64,000 nt of DNA. Origin: Nitrospirota bacterium. Its GTDB lineage: Bacteria > Nitrospirota > Thermodesulfovibrionia > Thermodesulfovibrionales > SM23-35. The translations under genes were made by a program, and so were the position numbers. Of the stretch, positions 8,925-16,815 are shown one piece after another (the first letter of the stretch is position 1; each line of letters opens with the position of its first letter). Below the pieces are notes generated by a model, which was not told the origin of the DNA, did no database searches, and saw only the letters and a list, made by a program, of their open reading frames with translations. The stretch covers positions 32,282 through 96,281 of the forward strand of contig JACAFF010000039.1 in assembly GCA_013388455.1 (NCBI GenBank), written 5' to 3'.

Positions 8925-9926
8925 ATGGCTACTCAATACCTTGGAACATTAAACAGTTATGACCCCCTCTATGATATACTTCTTGAGCAGATATATCCAG
9001 ACGTAAAAAGCCCTATTATTCATGTAGACAAAATGTCTTCAAAGAGAGTTTACAAATATACAGAAGAGAAGTCCCGAATCTCAATAATAGGTAAATTTTT
9101 TCGATTAAATGATCCTCAGCAAGACAGACTTCTCAGGAAAAAGGCTGAATTCGATAATCTAATAAAGATAAGGAGCTATGGTTTCGATAAATATCCTCTT
9201 TATGTTGTGCGTCCAATTAATAGAGAAGAGAAAATAGGTCTTGCCCTAACAGAGGAATTTATTTCAGGAAAAGACCTTGATTATTACCTGAAAAAAGCAG
9301 TATTTGAAAACAAAAAAGATGTTTTAAAAGATAAGCTTTCGAGACTTGCAAAATTTCTTCATGAATTCCACAGAAAAACTTCTATGAATTGTAACGTAGA
9401 TCTGGATTCAGTAATTACATATTTTCAAAAGATATTAAATAAACTATATATCCAAACAGTAATTTCTAAAGGTGACAGATTGTTATATCTAAAATTTATG
9501 GATAAATGGATTAATAGAGGATTACTTCAAAATGTGAAAAGTGTCATTATACATGGTGATGCGACGCCAACAAATTTTATATTTATGGAAAGTGGAAATG
9601 TTGTAGCAATAGACCTCGAGAGGATGAGACATTCTGATTCTGTGTTCGATGTTGGTATGGTATGTGGTGAATTAAAACATGCATTTATGTGGAGAACAGG
9701 TAATTCATATGCTTCAGAACCATTTATCAGCCATTTTCTTAAATCTTATTCAAGTCACTTTAAGAATGTTGCGAGAGCATTCAGAGAAATTACTTTCAGA
9801 AACCCATTTTATATGGCACTAACAGAATTAAGAATAGCAAGAAACAATTATCTTGATTGGAACTACAGGAAAAGACTTGCTTTTGAAGCCATGGAGTGTT
9901 TAAGATGGGGGCTTAAATTAAGATGA
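8925..9926 (+). CDS. APH-family phosphotransferase
   Basis: A protein of the aminoglycoside phosphotransferase/choline kinase-like fold. The Brenner-type motif IHGDATPTNFIF near residue 210 and the downstream metal-binding AIDLERMRH near 228 are clear. The N-lobe is short. I prefer ATG 8925 to the GTG at 8913 because a GGTG element lies at suitable distance; the frames are the same. The 4-nt overlap with the downstream HAD phosphatase implies co-translation. The substrate is unknown: a metabolite or sugar kinase role is as likely as any resistance function. Confidence 0.7.
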   Translation: MATQYLGTLNSYDPLYDILLEQIYPDVKSPIIHVDKMSSKRVYKYTEEKSRISIIGKFFRLNDPQQDRLLRKKAEFDNLIKIRSYGFDKYPLYVVRPINREEKIGLALTEEFISGKDLDYYLKKAVFENKKDVLKDKLSRLAKFLHEFHRKTSMNCNVDLDSVITYFQKILNKLYIQTVISKGDRLLYLKFMDKWINRGLLQNVKSVIIHGDATPTNFIFMESGNVVAIDLERMRHSDSVFDVGMVCGELKHAFMWRTGNSYASEPFISHFLKSYSSHFKNVARAFREITFRNPFYMALTELRIARNNYLDWNYRKRLAFEAMECLRWGLKLR

Positions 9927-10633
9927 TAAAAGCTATTTTTTTTGATCTTTATGGAACGTTAATTGATATCAGGACTGACGAATATGATGATTCTGTTTAT
10001 GAAACACTTTCAAGATATCTATCATATTATTCTTTTAATATCCCACCTGATGAACTAAAGAAATCCTATTTTGCACTTATTCAGAAAGATATGCAGAACA
10101 GCAAAGAAAAATATCCTGAAGTTGATGTATATAAAATCTTCTTTAGTATTCTTCAGGGATATGGAAGAAAAAAATGTCCAAAGTATTTTGTGACAAATAT
10201 TGCTTTATTTTTCAGGGCTCTTACGCTTAAACATTTTTCAGTTTTTGATGGATCCTATGATGTTATTAATACTATTGCTAAAAAATATAAGATAGCCATA
10301 ATTTCTGATGCACAGTGGATATTTGCAGAGCCAGAAATGTCAGTGCTTGGTATCGATCAGTTATTTAATACAAAGATTTTGTCATCGAAAATGGGATTTA
10401 AGAAGCCTGATATAAGATTGTTCACTTATGCTATGGAAAAATTTGGAGTTAAATCTGAGGAGTCAATTTATATAGGAGACAATCCTATGAAGGATCTTAA
10501 AGGAGCAAAAAATGCAGGTATGAGATTTATTCTTTTCGGATCGGAATACAGAGAATATAATGGTTTATACCCAGATAGATGTTTTTATCATTATTCAGAA
10601 CTTATTGGAATCCTCAACGAGATAGAAAAATGA
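9923..10633 (+). CDS. HAD-superfamily hydrolase
   Basis: Cytoplasmic phosphatase-like protein. Motif I is FFDLYGTLID: the nucleophile Asp is present, but the +2 acid/base Asp is replaced by Tyr, as in some haloacid dehalogenase-like members. Motif II is ISDA, the motif III Lys lies in KMGFKKPD, and motif IV is IGDNPMKDLKGA. A helical cap sits between residues 20 and 95. ATGA overlaps occur with both neighbours (phosphotransferase upstream, aroE downstream), so the three form one coupled unit. The substrate is not predictable. Confidence 0.78.
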   Translation: MIKAIFFDLYGTLIDIRTDEYDDSVYETLSRYLSYYSFNIPPDELKKSYFALIQKDMQNSKEKYPEVDVYKIFFSILQGYGRKKCPKYFVTNIALFFRALTLKHFSVFDGSYDVINTIAKKYKIAIISDAQWIFAEPEMSVLGIDQLFNTKILSSKMGFKKPDIRLFTYAMEKFGVKSEESIYIGDNPMKDLKGAKNAGMRFILFGSEYREYNGLYPDRCFYHYSELIGILNEIEK

Positions 10634-11460
10634 AGATAACAGGCCATACCAAGATTACTGGAATTTTTGGTTATCCTATCGAACATACATTGTCCCCTGT
10701 AATGCATAATGCGGCATTTGAAAATCTCGGGCTTGATTATTGTTATGTCCCTTTTCTTGTCCTTCCTGATGACCTTCCTTATGCTGTGAAATCAATAAGA
10801 GCCCTTAATTTACGAGGAGTCAATATTACTATACCTCATAAGGAAAAAGTAATGCCGCTTCTTGACGAGATTAAAGAAGAAGCTTCTATTATCGGTGCTG
10901 TTAATACAATTGTAAATACAAACGGCAAATTAACAGGATACAACACAGACGGCATAGGATTCATACAATCACTAACAGAAAAAAATATTTCACTTGAAGG
11001 AAAGGACATACTTATAATAGGGGCAGGAGGCGCAGCGCGTGCTATAGGTTACTATATCAGTCAGAAAGCAAAATCACTTGCAATTTCTGGAAGAACTCAG
11101 TATAAGGTTGAAAATCTCGTCAAAGACTTGAATAGGTTTAATAAAAATAAAAATGTTATTTCGCTTGAAGATGTTACAGATATTAAAAAATATCATATGA
11201 TAATAAATACAACTCCATTAGGTTTGAAAGGTAACGATCCATTACCTCTCGATATCGGTCTTTTAAGAAAGGATCAGATAGTATATGATCTCATATATAA
11301 AAAGACACCCTTAATCCAAAAAGCTACTGAAAAAGGATGTTTGACCCTCGATGGATCGGAAATGCTCATCTGGCAGGGAGCCCTTTCTTTTGAAATATGG
11401 ACAGGCAAAAAACCTGATATAGCAGTAATGCGCTCGTCTTTACTGGCTGCTATTAGGTAG
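10630..11460 (+). CDS. aroE: Shikimate dehydrogenase
   Basis: Reduces 3-dehydroshikimate with NADPH in aromatic amino acid synthesis. It shows the substrate-binding GYPIEHTLSPVMHNAAF at the N-terminus, the catalytic Lys in NITIPHKEKV near residue 67, NTDGIGF near 103, the dinucleotide fold IIGAGGAAR near 130, and NTTPLGLKG and the WQGALSFEIWTG end region. Start at ATG 10630 because the upstream frame merely overlaps the HAD gene and AroE proteins begin at this point. 276 aa, normal length. Confidence 0.95.
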   Translation: MKITGHTKITGIFGYPIEHTLSPVMHNAAFENLGLDYCYVPFLVLPDDLPYAVKSIRALNLRGVNITIPHKEKVMPLLDEIKEEASIIGAVNTIVNTNGKLTGYNTDGIGFIQSLTEKNISLEGKDILIIGAGGAARAIGYYISQKAKSLAISGRTQYKVENLVKDLNRFNKNKNVISLEDVTDIKKYHMIINTTPLGLKGNDPLPLDIGLLRKDQIVYDLIYKKTPLIQKATEKGCLTLDGSEMLIWQGALSFEIWTGKKPDIAVMRSSLLAAIR

Positions 11461-11479
11461 ATAAATCTCTTTAACCCAA

Positions 11480-11656
11480 ATAATGCAGATATTGCTCGAA
11501 AATTTCTTTAACTCGATACACCCCCCTTTGTCCCCCCTTGCCAAGGGGGGAATTAAAGGGGGGTGTATGTTCAATGAATAGAAATATTCATGAGACCATC
11601 AGTTAAAAGTGCACTATGGTATCGAAAAATAAATCTTCTCACAACATATACATTAT
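11480..11656. mobile_element. MITE-like element, copy A
   Basis: Non-coding 177-bp element. Its left end (ATAATGCAGATATTGC, continuing to about 11517) is an imperfect inverted match to its right end (from GGTATCGAAAAATAAA to CATTAT at 11656), over about 38 bp. A second copy lies at 49234-49382 and shares both ends and part of the middle (AAATATTCAT, CATYAGTTA). No transposase is encoded, and no target duplication is obvious. It occupies much of the 404-bp gap between aroE and the hydrogenase genes. Confidence 0.65.
11516..11568. repeat. GC-rich compound palindrome nested in MITE-like copy A
   Basis: Outer arms ATACACCCCCCTTT/AAAGGGGGGTGTAT match over 14 bp. Inside them is a second stem CCCCCCTT/AAGGGGGG with a GCC loop. 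Runs of six C and six G stand out in this AT-rich DNA. Copy B has unrelated AT-rich sequence at the equivalent place, so this palindrome is a separate insertion or replacement. Confidence 0.75.
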
Positions 11657-11674
11657 TCTAATTAAAAAAATAAT

Positions 11675-11703
11675 TTGACAATGGAAAGTTTTTTTTGATA
11701 AAT
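11675..11703 (+). promoter_or_regulatory. Candidate promoter of the hydrogenase operon
   Basis: A perfect TTGACA at 11675-11680 is followed after 17 bp by ATAAAT (or after 16 bp by GATAAA). The -10 is weak but the -35 is consensus. The position, just right of the MITE-like element and about 160 bp before the small-subunit ATG, fits a promoter with a long leader. Confidence 0.4.
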
Positions 11704-11782
11704 GTTAAATAGATAGGTGAATTATTATTAACTGTTATAAACCTTTAAATTGTCCTGTCTGTTCAGCAGATAGGCACGGATA

Positions 11783-11829
11783 GAGGAGGTGATGAGGGAA
11801 TATTAAAAAATAATTAAGTATTCCCTTTT
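11783..11829 (+). promoter_or_regulatory. Attenuator-like leader: strong ribosome site, four-codon ORF and hairpin with T-tail
   Basis: GAGGAGGT is followed closely by ATG AGG GAA TAT TAA, a possible four-residue leader peptide. The ORF runs into a hairpin with arms GGGAATA (11796-11802) and TATTCCC (11819-11825), extended by TTAA/TTAA, and then TTTT. This resembles a transcription attenuator or terminator under leader translation. No regulator or known riboswitch motif is recognisable. Confidence 0.35.
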
Positions 11830-11864
11830 CCGAGTAAAAGTTCAAGGATTTATGGAGGTGACAA

Positions 11865-12869
11865 ATGAATGAGTTGGTTCGTTTTAGTAAAAATCTAAAT
11901 AGTATTTTTGAAATTCGTGGTGTGAGTAGAAGGGATTTCTTGAAATATTGCGCTGCGACAGCTGCTTTATTCGGTATATCAGAACTGGAATTTACTTCTA
12001 AAGTTGTGCATGCAATGGAGACTTCCTCCAAAAAGCCGCCAGTTTTATGGTTAGAGGGACAGGACTGCGCGGGGTGTACCATCGCATTTTCACAAATTCT
12101 TTATCCACCTGCATCTTCTATAATTCTTGATAAAATATCTCTCAGGTATCATGAAACAGTAATGGCAGCATCAGGAGATATCTCTGAAAAGGTTCTTCAT
12201 GAGACAGTAGAAAAAGGCGGATATGTATTGATCGTTGAAGGTTCAGTGCCATCAGCAGATGATAGATTCTGCATGATAGGCGGAAAGGCTTTTCGAGTAA
12301 TACTTGAAGAAACTGCTAAAAAAGCAGCAGCAGTTATTGCAGTAGGTGCCTGTGCAACATATGGCGGGATACCGGCTGCTACCCCAACAAAAGGTGTAGG
12401 ATTAAATAAGGCGTTGCCAGGAAAAACTGTTATTAATCTTCCGACTTGCCCTGTTCATCCTGATCATCTGGCCGGAACAATTCTGTATTTCCTTACAACG
12501 GGGAAGGTCCCGGAACTGGATAAAATCGGAAGACCTGTGATGTACTTCAAAGAAACAATACATGATAATTGCAGACGTCGTGCGCATTTTGATGCAGGAA
12601 GGTTTCTTAGAGACTGGAATGATCCAAATCAGAAAGACTGGTGTATGTTCGAAAAGGGATGTAAAGGCCCCATGACAACATCTGACTGTGCTGTCCGCAG
12701 GTGGAATGATGGTATAAGTTTCTGTATCGATTGTGGAGGAGTTTGTATGGGATGTGCTGAGCCAGGTTTTTATGCTGAAATGACGCCATTATATACTGCT
12801 GAAAGTGAAACTTCAAAACGGTTCTGGGCTATGAGAGAATCAAATTTAACTGATAAAAAGAACAGTTAA
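11865..12869 (+). CDS. hynB: [NiFe] hydrogenase small subunit (periplasmic, group 1)
   Basis: Fe-S electron-transfer subunit of an uptake-type hydrogenase. A twin-arginine signal (SRRDFLK, Arg22-Arg23) directs the folded complex to the periplasm. Proximal cluster ligands are C68, C71, C163 and C195; glycines flank them as in ordinary O2-sensitive enzymes. Distal ligands are H233, C236, C260 and C266. The medial site has C275, C294 and C297 plus C287, at the place where standard enzymes have proline; this predicts a [4Fe-4S] instead of a [3Fe-4S] centre. C290 is a further extra cysteine. There is no C-terminal membrane anchor, and no cytochrome b gene follows, so the enzyme is probably soluble. 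GGAGGTG ribosome site; 334 aa. Confidence 0.94.
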   Translation: MNELVRFSKNLNSIFEIRGVSRRDFLKYCAATAALFGISELEFTSKVVHAMETSSKKPPVLWLEGQDCAGCTIAFSQILYPPASSIILDKISLRYHETVMAASGDISEKVLHETVEKGGYVLIVEGSVPSADDRFCMIGGKAFRVILEETAKKAAAVIAVGACATYGGIPAATPTKGVGLNKALPGKTVINLPTCPVHPDHLAGTILYFLTTGKVPELDKIGRPVMYFKETIHDNCRRRAHFDAGRFLRDWNDPNQKDWCMFEKGCKGPMTTSDCAVRRWNDGISFCIDCGGVCMGCAEPGFYAEMTPLYTAESETSKRFWAMRESNLTDKKNS

Positions 12870-12883
12870 AGGAGGTGATTATA

Positions 12884-14446
12884 ATGGCAAAGAAAATTAC
12901 TATCGATCCAATAACAAGAATAGAAGGTCATTTGAAGATAGAAGTAGAAATTGAAAATGGTAAAGTGAAAAATGCCTGGAGTAGTGGTACAATGGCACGT
13001 GGATTTGAAGCAATGTTGACAGGTAAAGATCCACGGGATGCATCATATATAACAAGTCGTTTTTGCGGCGTTTGTTATAGTGTTCACCAGATGGCTTCTG
13101 CACGTGCTTTAGATGCTGCATTCGGAGCCGAAGTTCCATGGGGAGGAACATTAATCAGAAATCTCGTTATGGGTGCAGAATACATTTATGACCATTTAAT
13201 TCATTTCTATCAATTAAGTGCTCTTGATTATATTGATATCATGGCTATTGCAGAATATAAAGGAAATGATAAAGAACTTCTTGCTGTAAAAGATAAAATC
13301 CTCTCTCTGGTAAAATCCAATGATACTTATCCTCTAACACCAAGGTATGAACCAGATGAATTTTGTGTAAATGACCCTGAGCTGGTGATCATGGCAGTAA
13401 AACATTACATAGATGCCCTGAAAATGAATGCAAAAGCCAGAAATATGGGTGCTATATGGGGTGGAAGAACACCTCATTACCAGAATATTGTTGTAGGTGG
13501 TGTTACTTCTTATCCTGATGTAAATCAGGTAGCCAGATTTCGAACTATGCTCGATGAACAAGCCAAGTTTGTTAACGAGGTATACATTCCCGATGTGTTA
13601 CTGTTTGGAACTGGTCCTTTATGGAAGCTTGCAGAGATGGGTGTAGGTGGAGGTCATTATAATTATCTCTCCTATGGGGCGTTTGAAAAGGAACCAAACG
13701 GGAAGGAACTTGTCTTCCCTGCTGGTGTTATTGTCGGGATGAATCCGGCTGAGATTAAGATAGATAAATTTGATCCTGATAAGATAACTGAATCAGTAAA
13801 ATATGGATGGTATAAAAACAATAAACCAGTTCATCCATATAATGGTGAACAGGTGTTCGATCTCGATAAAAAGGGCGCTTATAGTTTTATCAAGGCACCC
13901 CGTTACAATGGTAAACCCATGGAAGTTGGACCTTTAGCAAGGATGCTTGTAGCAAAAAATCCTGACATCATAGGTCTTGTTAAAAAAGGAGCAAAACCCG
14001 GTGCAGTGGCACGTCATGCAGCACGTGCTATTGAGACAAAATTGGTAGTTGATGCCTGTTATCATTGGTTAGATCAATTACTTATAGAAATGACAAAGCC
14101 TGGATTCAAAATTCATGATACCAACCATTGGAATCCTCCAGAGGCTGGAATGGGCGCAGGATTCTATGAAGCTCCGCGAGGTGCGCTTGGCCACTGGATA
14201 AAAATTAAGAATAAGAAGATAGAAAACTATCAGGCTGTTGTTCCATCAACATGGAATGCTTCACCACGATGTGAAAATGAGATACGCGGACAGTATGAAG
14301 AGTCTCTCATTGGAGTTCCTGTGCCTGACCCTGATAATCCAATTAATGTTGTTCGTGTTATTCGTTCATTTGATCCATGTCTTGCTTGTGCAATACATAT
14401 AATTGATCCTCAAACAAATGAGATTAAGAAATTCATCATAGAATGA
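12884..14446 (+). CDS. hynA: [NiFe] hydrogenase large (catalytic) subunit
   Basis: Carries the Ni-Fe active site. The L1 motif RFCGVC (C61, C64) and the C-terminal L2 motif DPCLACAIH (C499, C502, H505) supply the four cysteine ligands. All are ordinary cysteine codons, so this is not a [NiFeSe] enzyme. A 15-residue tail after H505 is the expected target of the maturation protease. Start at ATG 12884, eight nt after GGAGGTG; the in-frame GTG at 12875 lies inside that ribosome site. It rides through Tat with the small subunit. Its stop overlaps the protease start (ATGA). 520 aa, normal. Confidence 0.96.
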   Translation: MAKKITIDPITRIEGHLKIEVEIENGKVKNAWSSGTMARGFEAMLTGKDPRDASYITSRFCGVCYSVHQMASARALDAAFGAEVPWGGTLIRNLVMGAEYIYDHLIHFYQLSALDYIDIMAIAEYKGNDKELLAVKDKILSLVKSNDTYPLTPRYEPDEFCVNDPELVIMAVKHYIDALKMNAKARNMGAIWGGRTPHYQNIVVGGVTSYPDVNQVARFRTMLDEQAKFVNEVYIPDVLLFGTGPLWKLAEMGVGGGHYNYLSYGAFEKEPNGKELVFPAGVIVGMNPAEIKIDKFDPDKITESVKYGWYKNNKPVHPYNGEQVFDLDKKGAYSFIKAPRYNGKPMEVGPLARMLVAKNPDIIGLVKKGAKPGAVARHAARAIETKLVVDACYHWLDQLLIEMTKPGFKIHDTNHWNPPEAGMGAGFYEAPRGALGHWIKIKNKKIENYQAVVPSTWNASPRCENEIRGQYEESLIGVPVPDPDNPINVVRVIRSFDPCLACAIHIIDPQTNEIKKFIIE

Positions 14447-14961
14447 ACCACTTATCAAAAGCTTCGCAGCAAGAAACCATTGGGGGAGACGCTGTCTCCC
14501 CCAAAAAAATTGTAATACTTGGAATTGGTAATATCCTGCTTTCAGATGAAGGTGTAGGTGTTCATATAGCAAATGAACTTATGAAGATGAAAATGCCCTC
14601 TGGAGTGTCTGTAATAGAAGGTGGCACAGACGGATTCCGACTTTTAAACATAATTACAGAGGCTGACCATTTAATTGTTATTGATGCTGTAAAAGGAGGA
14701 GCAGATCCTGGATCTATTTATAGATTTGATATTAATGAAATAAAAAATGTTCCAAAAGGTTTCAAAACATCTGTTCATCAAATAGGTATTTTAGAGGTAA
14801 TAGACTTATCAGGATTGATAGGAAAGACGCCCCAGACGACCGTTATCGGTGTCGAGCCAAAGTCCTTTGAGATGAGCATGGACTTATCTCCAGAGGTAAA
14901 AGCAAAGATCCCCAGAATCATTGAATTGGTGATGGAAGAGATAAAAAAGGCTGTGTCATAA
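14443..14961 (+). CDS. hynD: Hydrogenase maturation protease (HyaD/HybD family)
   Basis: Endopeptidase that removes the C-terminal tail of the large subunit after nickel insertion. The core starts at KIVILGIGNILLSDEGVGVH (residues 22-41), with the Ni-sensing Glu in DEGVGV, Asp in VIDAVKGG and His in SVHQIG. It overlaps the large-subunit gene by 4 nt. The first 21 residues are not part of the family fold and are partly encoded by a GC-rich palindrome (14482-14502). No later start codon gives the full core, so the extension is probably translated. 172 aa. Confidence 0.92.
   Translation: MNHLSKASQQETIGGDAVSPKKIVILGIGNILLSDEGVGVHIANELMKMKMPSGVSVIEGGTDGFRLLNIITEADHLIVIDAVKGGADPGSIYRFDINEIKNVPKGFKTSVHQIGILEVIDLSGLIGKTPQTTVIGVEPKSFEMSMDLSPEVKAKIPRIIELVMEEIKKAVS
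14482..14502. repeat. Perfect 9-bp-arm palindrome inside the start of the protease gene
   Basis: Arms GGGGGAGAC (14482-14490) and GTCTCCCCC (14494-14502) flank a GCT loop, followed by seven A. In frame it encodes GGDAVSP, in the nonconserved N-terminal extension of the protease. It looks like a short palindromic repeat tolerated at the start of the gene, and it may form a hairpin about 35 nt into the message. Confidence 0.7.
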
Positions 14962-14973
14962 TATAATCAATAA

Positions 14974-16815
14974 ATGTCACGGCTTGATGACGAAATTAGG
15001 AAAGCAGAAAAAACAGCATTTTATAACAAAATAATAGCAGTTTTTATTGTCATTTCTATCCTGATAGGGTCTATCGGTGGTTTTATATTCTGGACTATCT
15101 CGGATCTTCCAAATATAAGATTGCTTGAAGAATACACTCCTCTTGAATCGTCGATTGTATATTCCAGTGATGGTATGGTCATTGCAGAACTTTATATCGA
15201 AAGAAGGACTTACATTCCTTATTATAAGATTCCCGATCATGTGAAAAAGGCATTTATATCGGTAGAGGACGTCCGTTTTTATATGCATCCAGGTATTGAC
15301 TTTATTGGAATTTTGAGGGCACTATGGCATGATATTAAATCTGGAGAAATTGTAGAGGGTGGAAGTACGATTACGCAGCAGCTTGCAAGGATGCTATTCC
15401 TGAAGCCAGATAAGAGCATAAAAAGAAAAATAAAAGAGGCAGCGCTTTCAATAAAAATCGAACAGCGATATACAAAAGATGAAATACTTGGTATGTATCT
15501 GAATCAGGCGTATTTTGGGACAAGGGCTTATGGAATAGAGGCCGCAGCTCAAACTTATTTCGGAAAATCTACAAATGCTCTAACTATTTCAGAGGCGGCA
15601 CTGCTTGCCTCTATTCCGAAAGCACCTTCAGTATACTCACCATTCAAAAATCTAAATAAAGCAAAAGAGAGAAGAGATTTTGTTCTCAAACAGATGTTGA
15701 AAAATAATTTTATTACTGAAGCTCAATTTATAGAGGCTCAGAATGACCTTATCCCTTCAACAGCTCATTTCAGAAAATATGATGCACCATATTTTATTGA
15801 GATACTCAGGCAGCAACTCGAATCTAAAATAGGAAATAGTCTTTACACATCAGGATACAAGATATATTCAACTATTGATTCAAGAATGCAGGAAATCGCT
15901 GAAAAAGCAGTAATAGAAGGAGTCTTAAATATACAAAAACGGGTTAAACCACCAGTCGAGGCAGCACTTATTGCAGTTGATATAAGAACTGGACATATTA
16001 AGGCAATGGTTGGTGGAATTGATTTCTGGAGGAACCAATTCAACAGAGCAACTCATGCACTCAGACAACCAGGCTCAGCTTTCAAACCATTTGTTTATCT
16101 CACAGCGATCGAAAAAGGTATGAGGTCAAATGATTTAATCCAGGACGCGCCTATATCTTTTCCTGGTGCAAAAGCAGGTCAAGTCTGGTCTCCAGAGAAC
16201 TATGATGGAAAATACCACGGAGCAGTAACTTTAAGAACTGCTCTTGCAAAATCTCTAAACGCTGCAACAGTTAGACTTGCCTCTGAAGTTGGTGTCGAAG
16301 AAATTATTAAAAACGCTAAAAGATGTGGAATAACTAGTAAGCTAGAACCATATTTACCAATTGCACTTGGAGCATCAGACGTTACTCTTATAGATATGGT
16401 ATATGCTTATGCAACTTTTGCTACAGGTCATCGTTTAAATCCGATTTTTTATGAAAGACTCTTCAATAGAGATGGGGTGCTTATTGCCGAGAATCAAATT
16501 TCCATGGAACAATTATTAACTGAAGATAAGGTTGAAGAAATGAAAATACTTCTTAAGGCTGTTGTTGATGAGGGTACTGCTTATAAGGCAAAAGAATTAA
16601 AATTCCCGGTATATGGAAAGACAGGAACTACAAATGAATATACAGATGCATGGTTTATTGGGTTTGATGACAGAATAGCAGTAGGGGTATGGGTTGGGAG
16701 AGATAATCATAAACCAATAGGATCAAAAGAGACAGGATCAAGGGCTGCTTTACCTATATGGATTGATTTTATGAAAAAAGTGCATCAACAAACTCTCGTG
16801 GCTCAAAATCCCTGA
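14974..16815 (+). CDS. mrcA: Penicillin-binding protein 1A (class A, glycosyltransferase plus transpeptidase)
   Basis: Bifunctional peptidoglycan synthase anchored by one N-terminal membrane helix (about residues 17-40). The GT51 domain shows EDVRFYMHPGIDFIG and GGSTITQQLAR near residues 92-137, with the catalytic Glu of the first motif. The transpeptidase domain shows SxxK as SAFKPF near 369, SLN near 427 and KTGTT near 549. At 613 aa it is on the short side for the class and lacks a long OB insertion or C-terminal extension. It converges on ftsY, the two coding ends overlapping by 47 bp. Confidence 0.94.
   Translation: MSRLDDEIRKAEKTAFYNKIIAVFIVISILIGSIGGFIFWTISDLPNIRLLEEYTPLESSIVYSSDGMVIAELYIERRTYIPYYKIPDHVKKAFISVEDVRFYMHPGIDFIGILRALWHDIKSGEIVEGGSTITQQLARMLFLKPDKSIKRKIKEAALSIKIEQRYTKDEILGMYLNQAYFGTRAYGIEAAAQTYFGKSTNALTISEAALLASIPKAPSVYSPFKNLNKAKERRDFVLKQMLKNNFITEAQFIEAQNDLIPSTAHFRKYDAPYFIEILRQQLESKIGNSLYTSGYKIYSTIDSRMQEIAEKAVIEGVLNIQKRVKPPVEAALIAVDIRTGHIKAMVGGIDFWRNQFNRATHALRQPGSAFKPFVYLTAIEKGMRSNDLIQDAPISFPGAKAGQVWSPENYDGKYHGAVTLRTALAKSLNAATVRLASEVGVEEIIKNAKRCGITSKLEPYLPIALGASDVTLIDMVYAYATFATGHRLNPIFYERLFNRDGVLIAENQISMEQLLTEDKVEEMKILLKAVVDEGTAYKAKELKFPVYGKTGTTNEYTDAWFIGFDDRIAVGVWVGRDNHKPIGSKETGSRAALPIWIDFMKKVHQQTLVAQNP

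Noticed and set aside
14371..14400. Selenocysteine in the hydrogenase large subunit
   Set aside because: Both L2 cysteines are TGT codons and the frame has no internal TGA.
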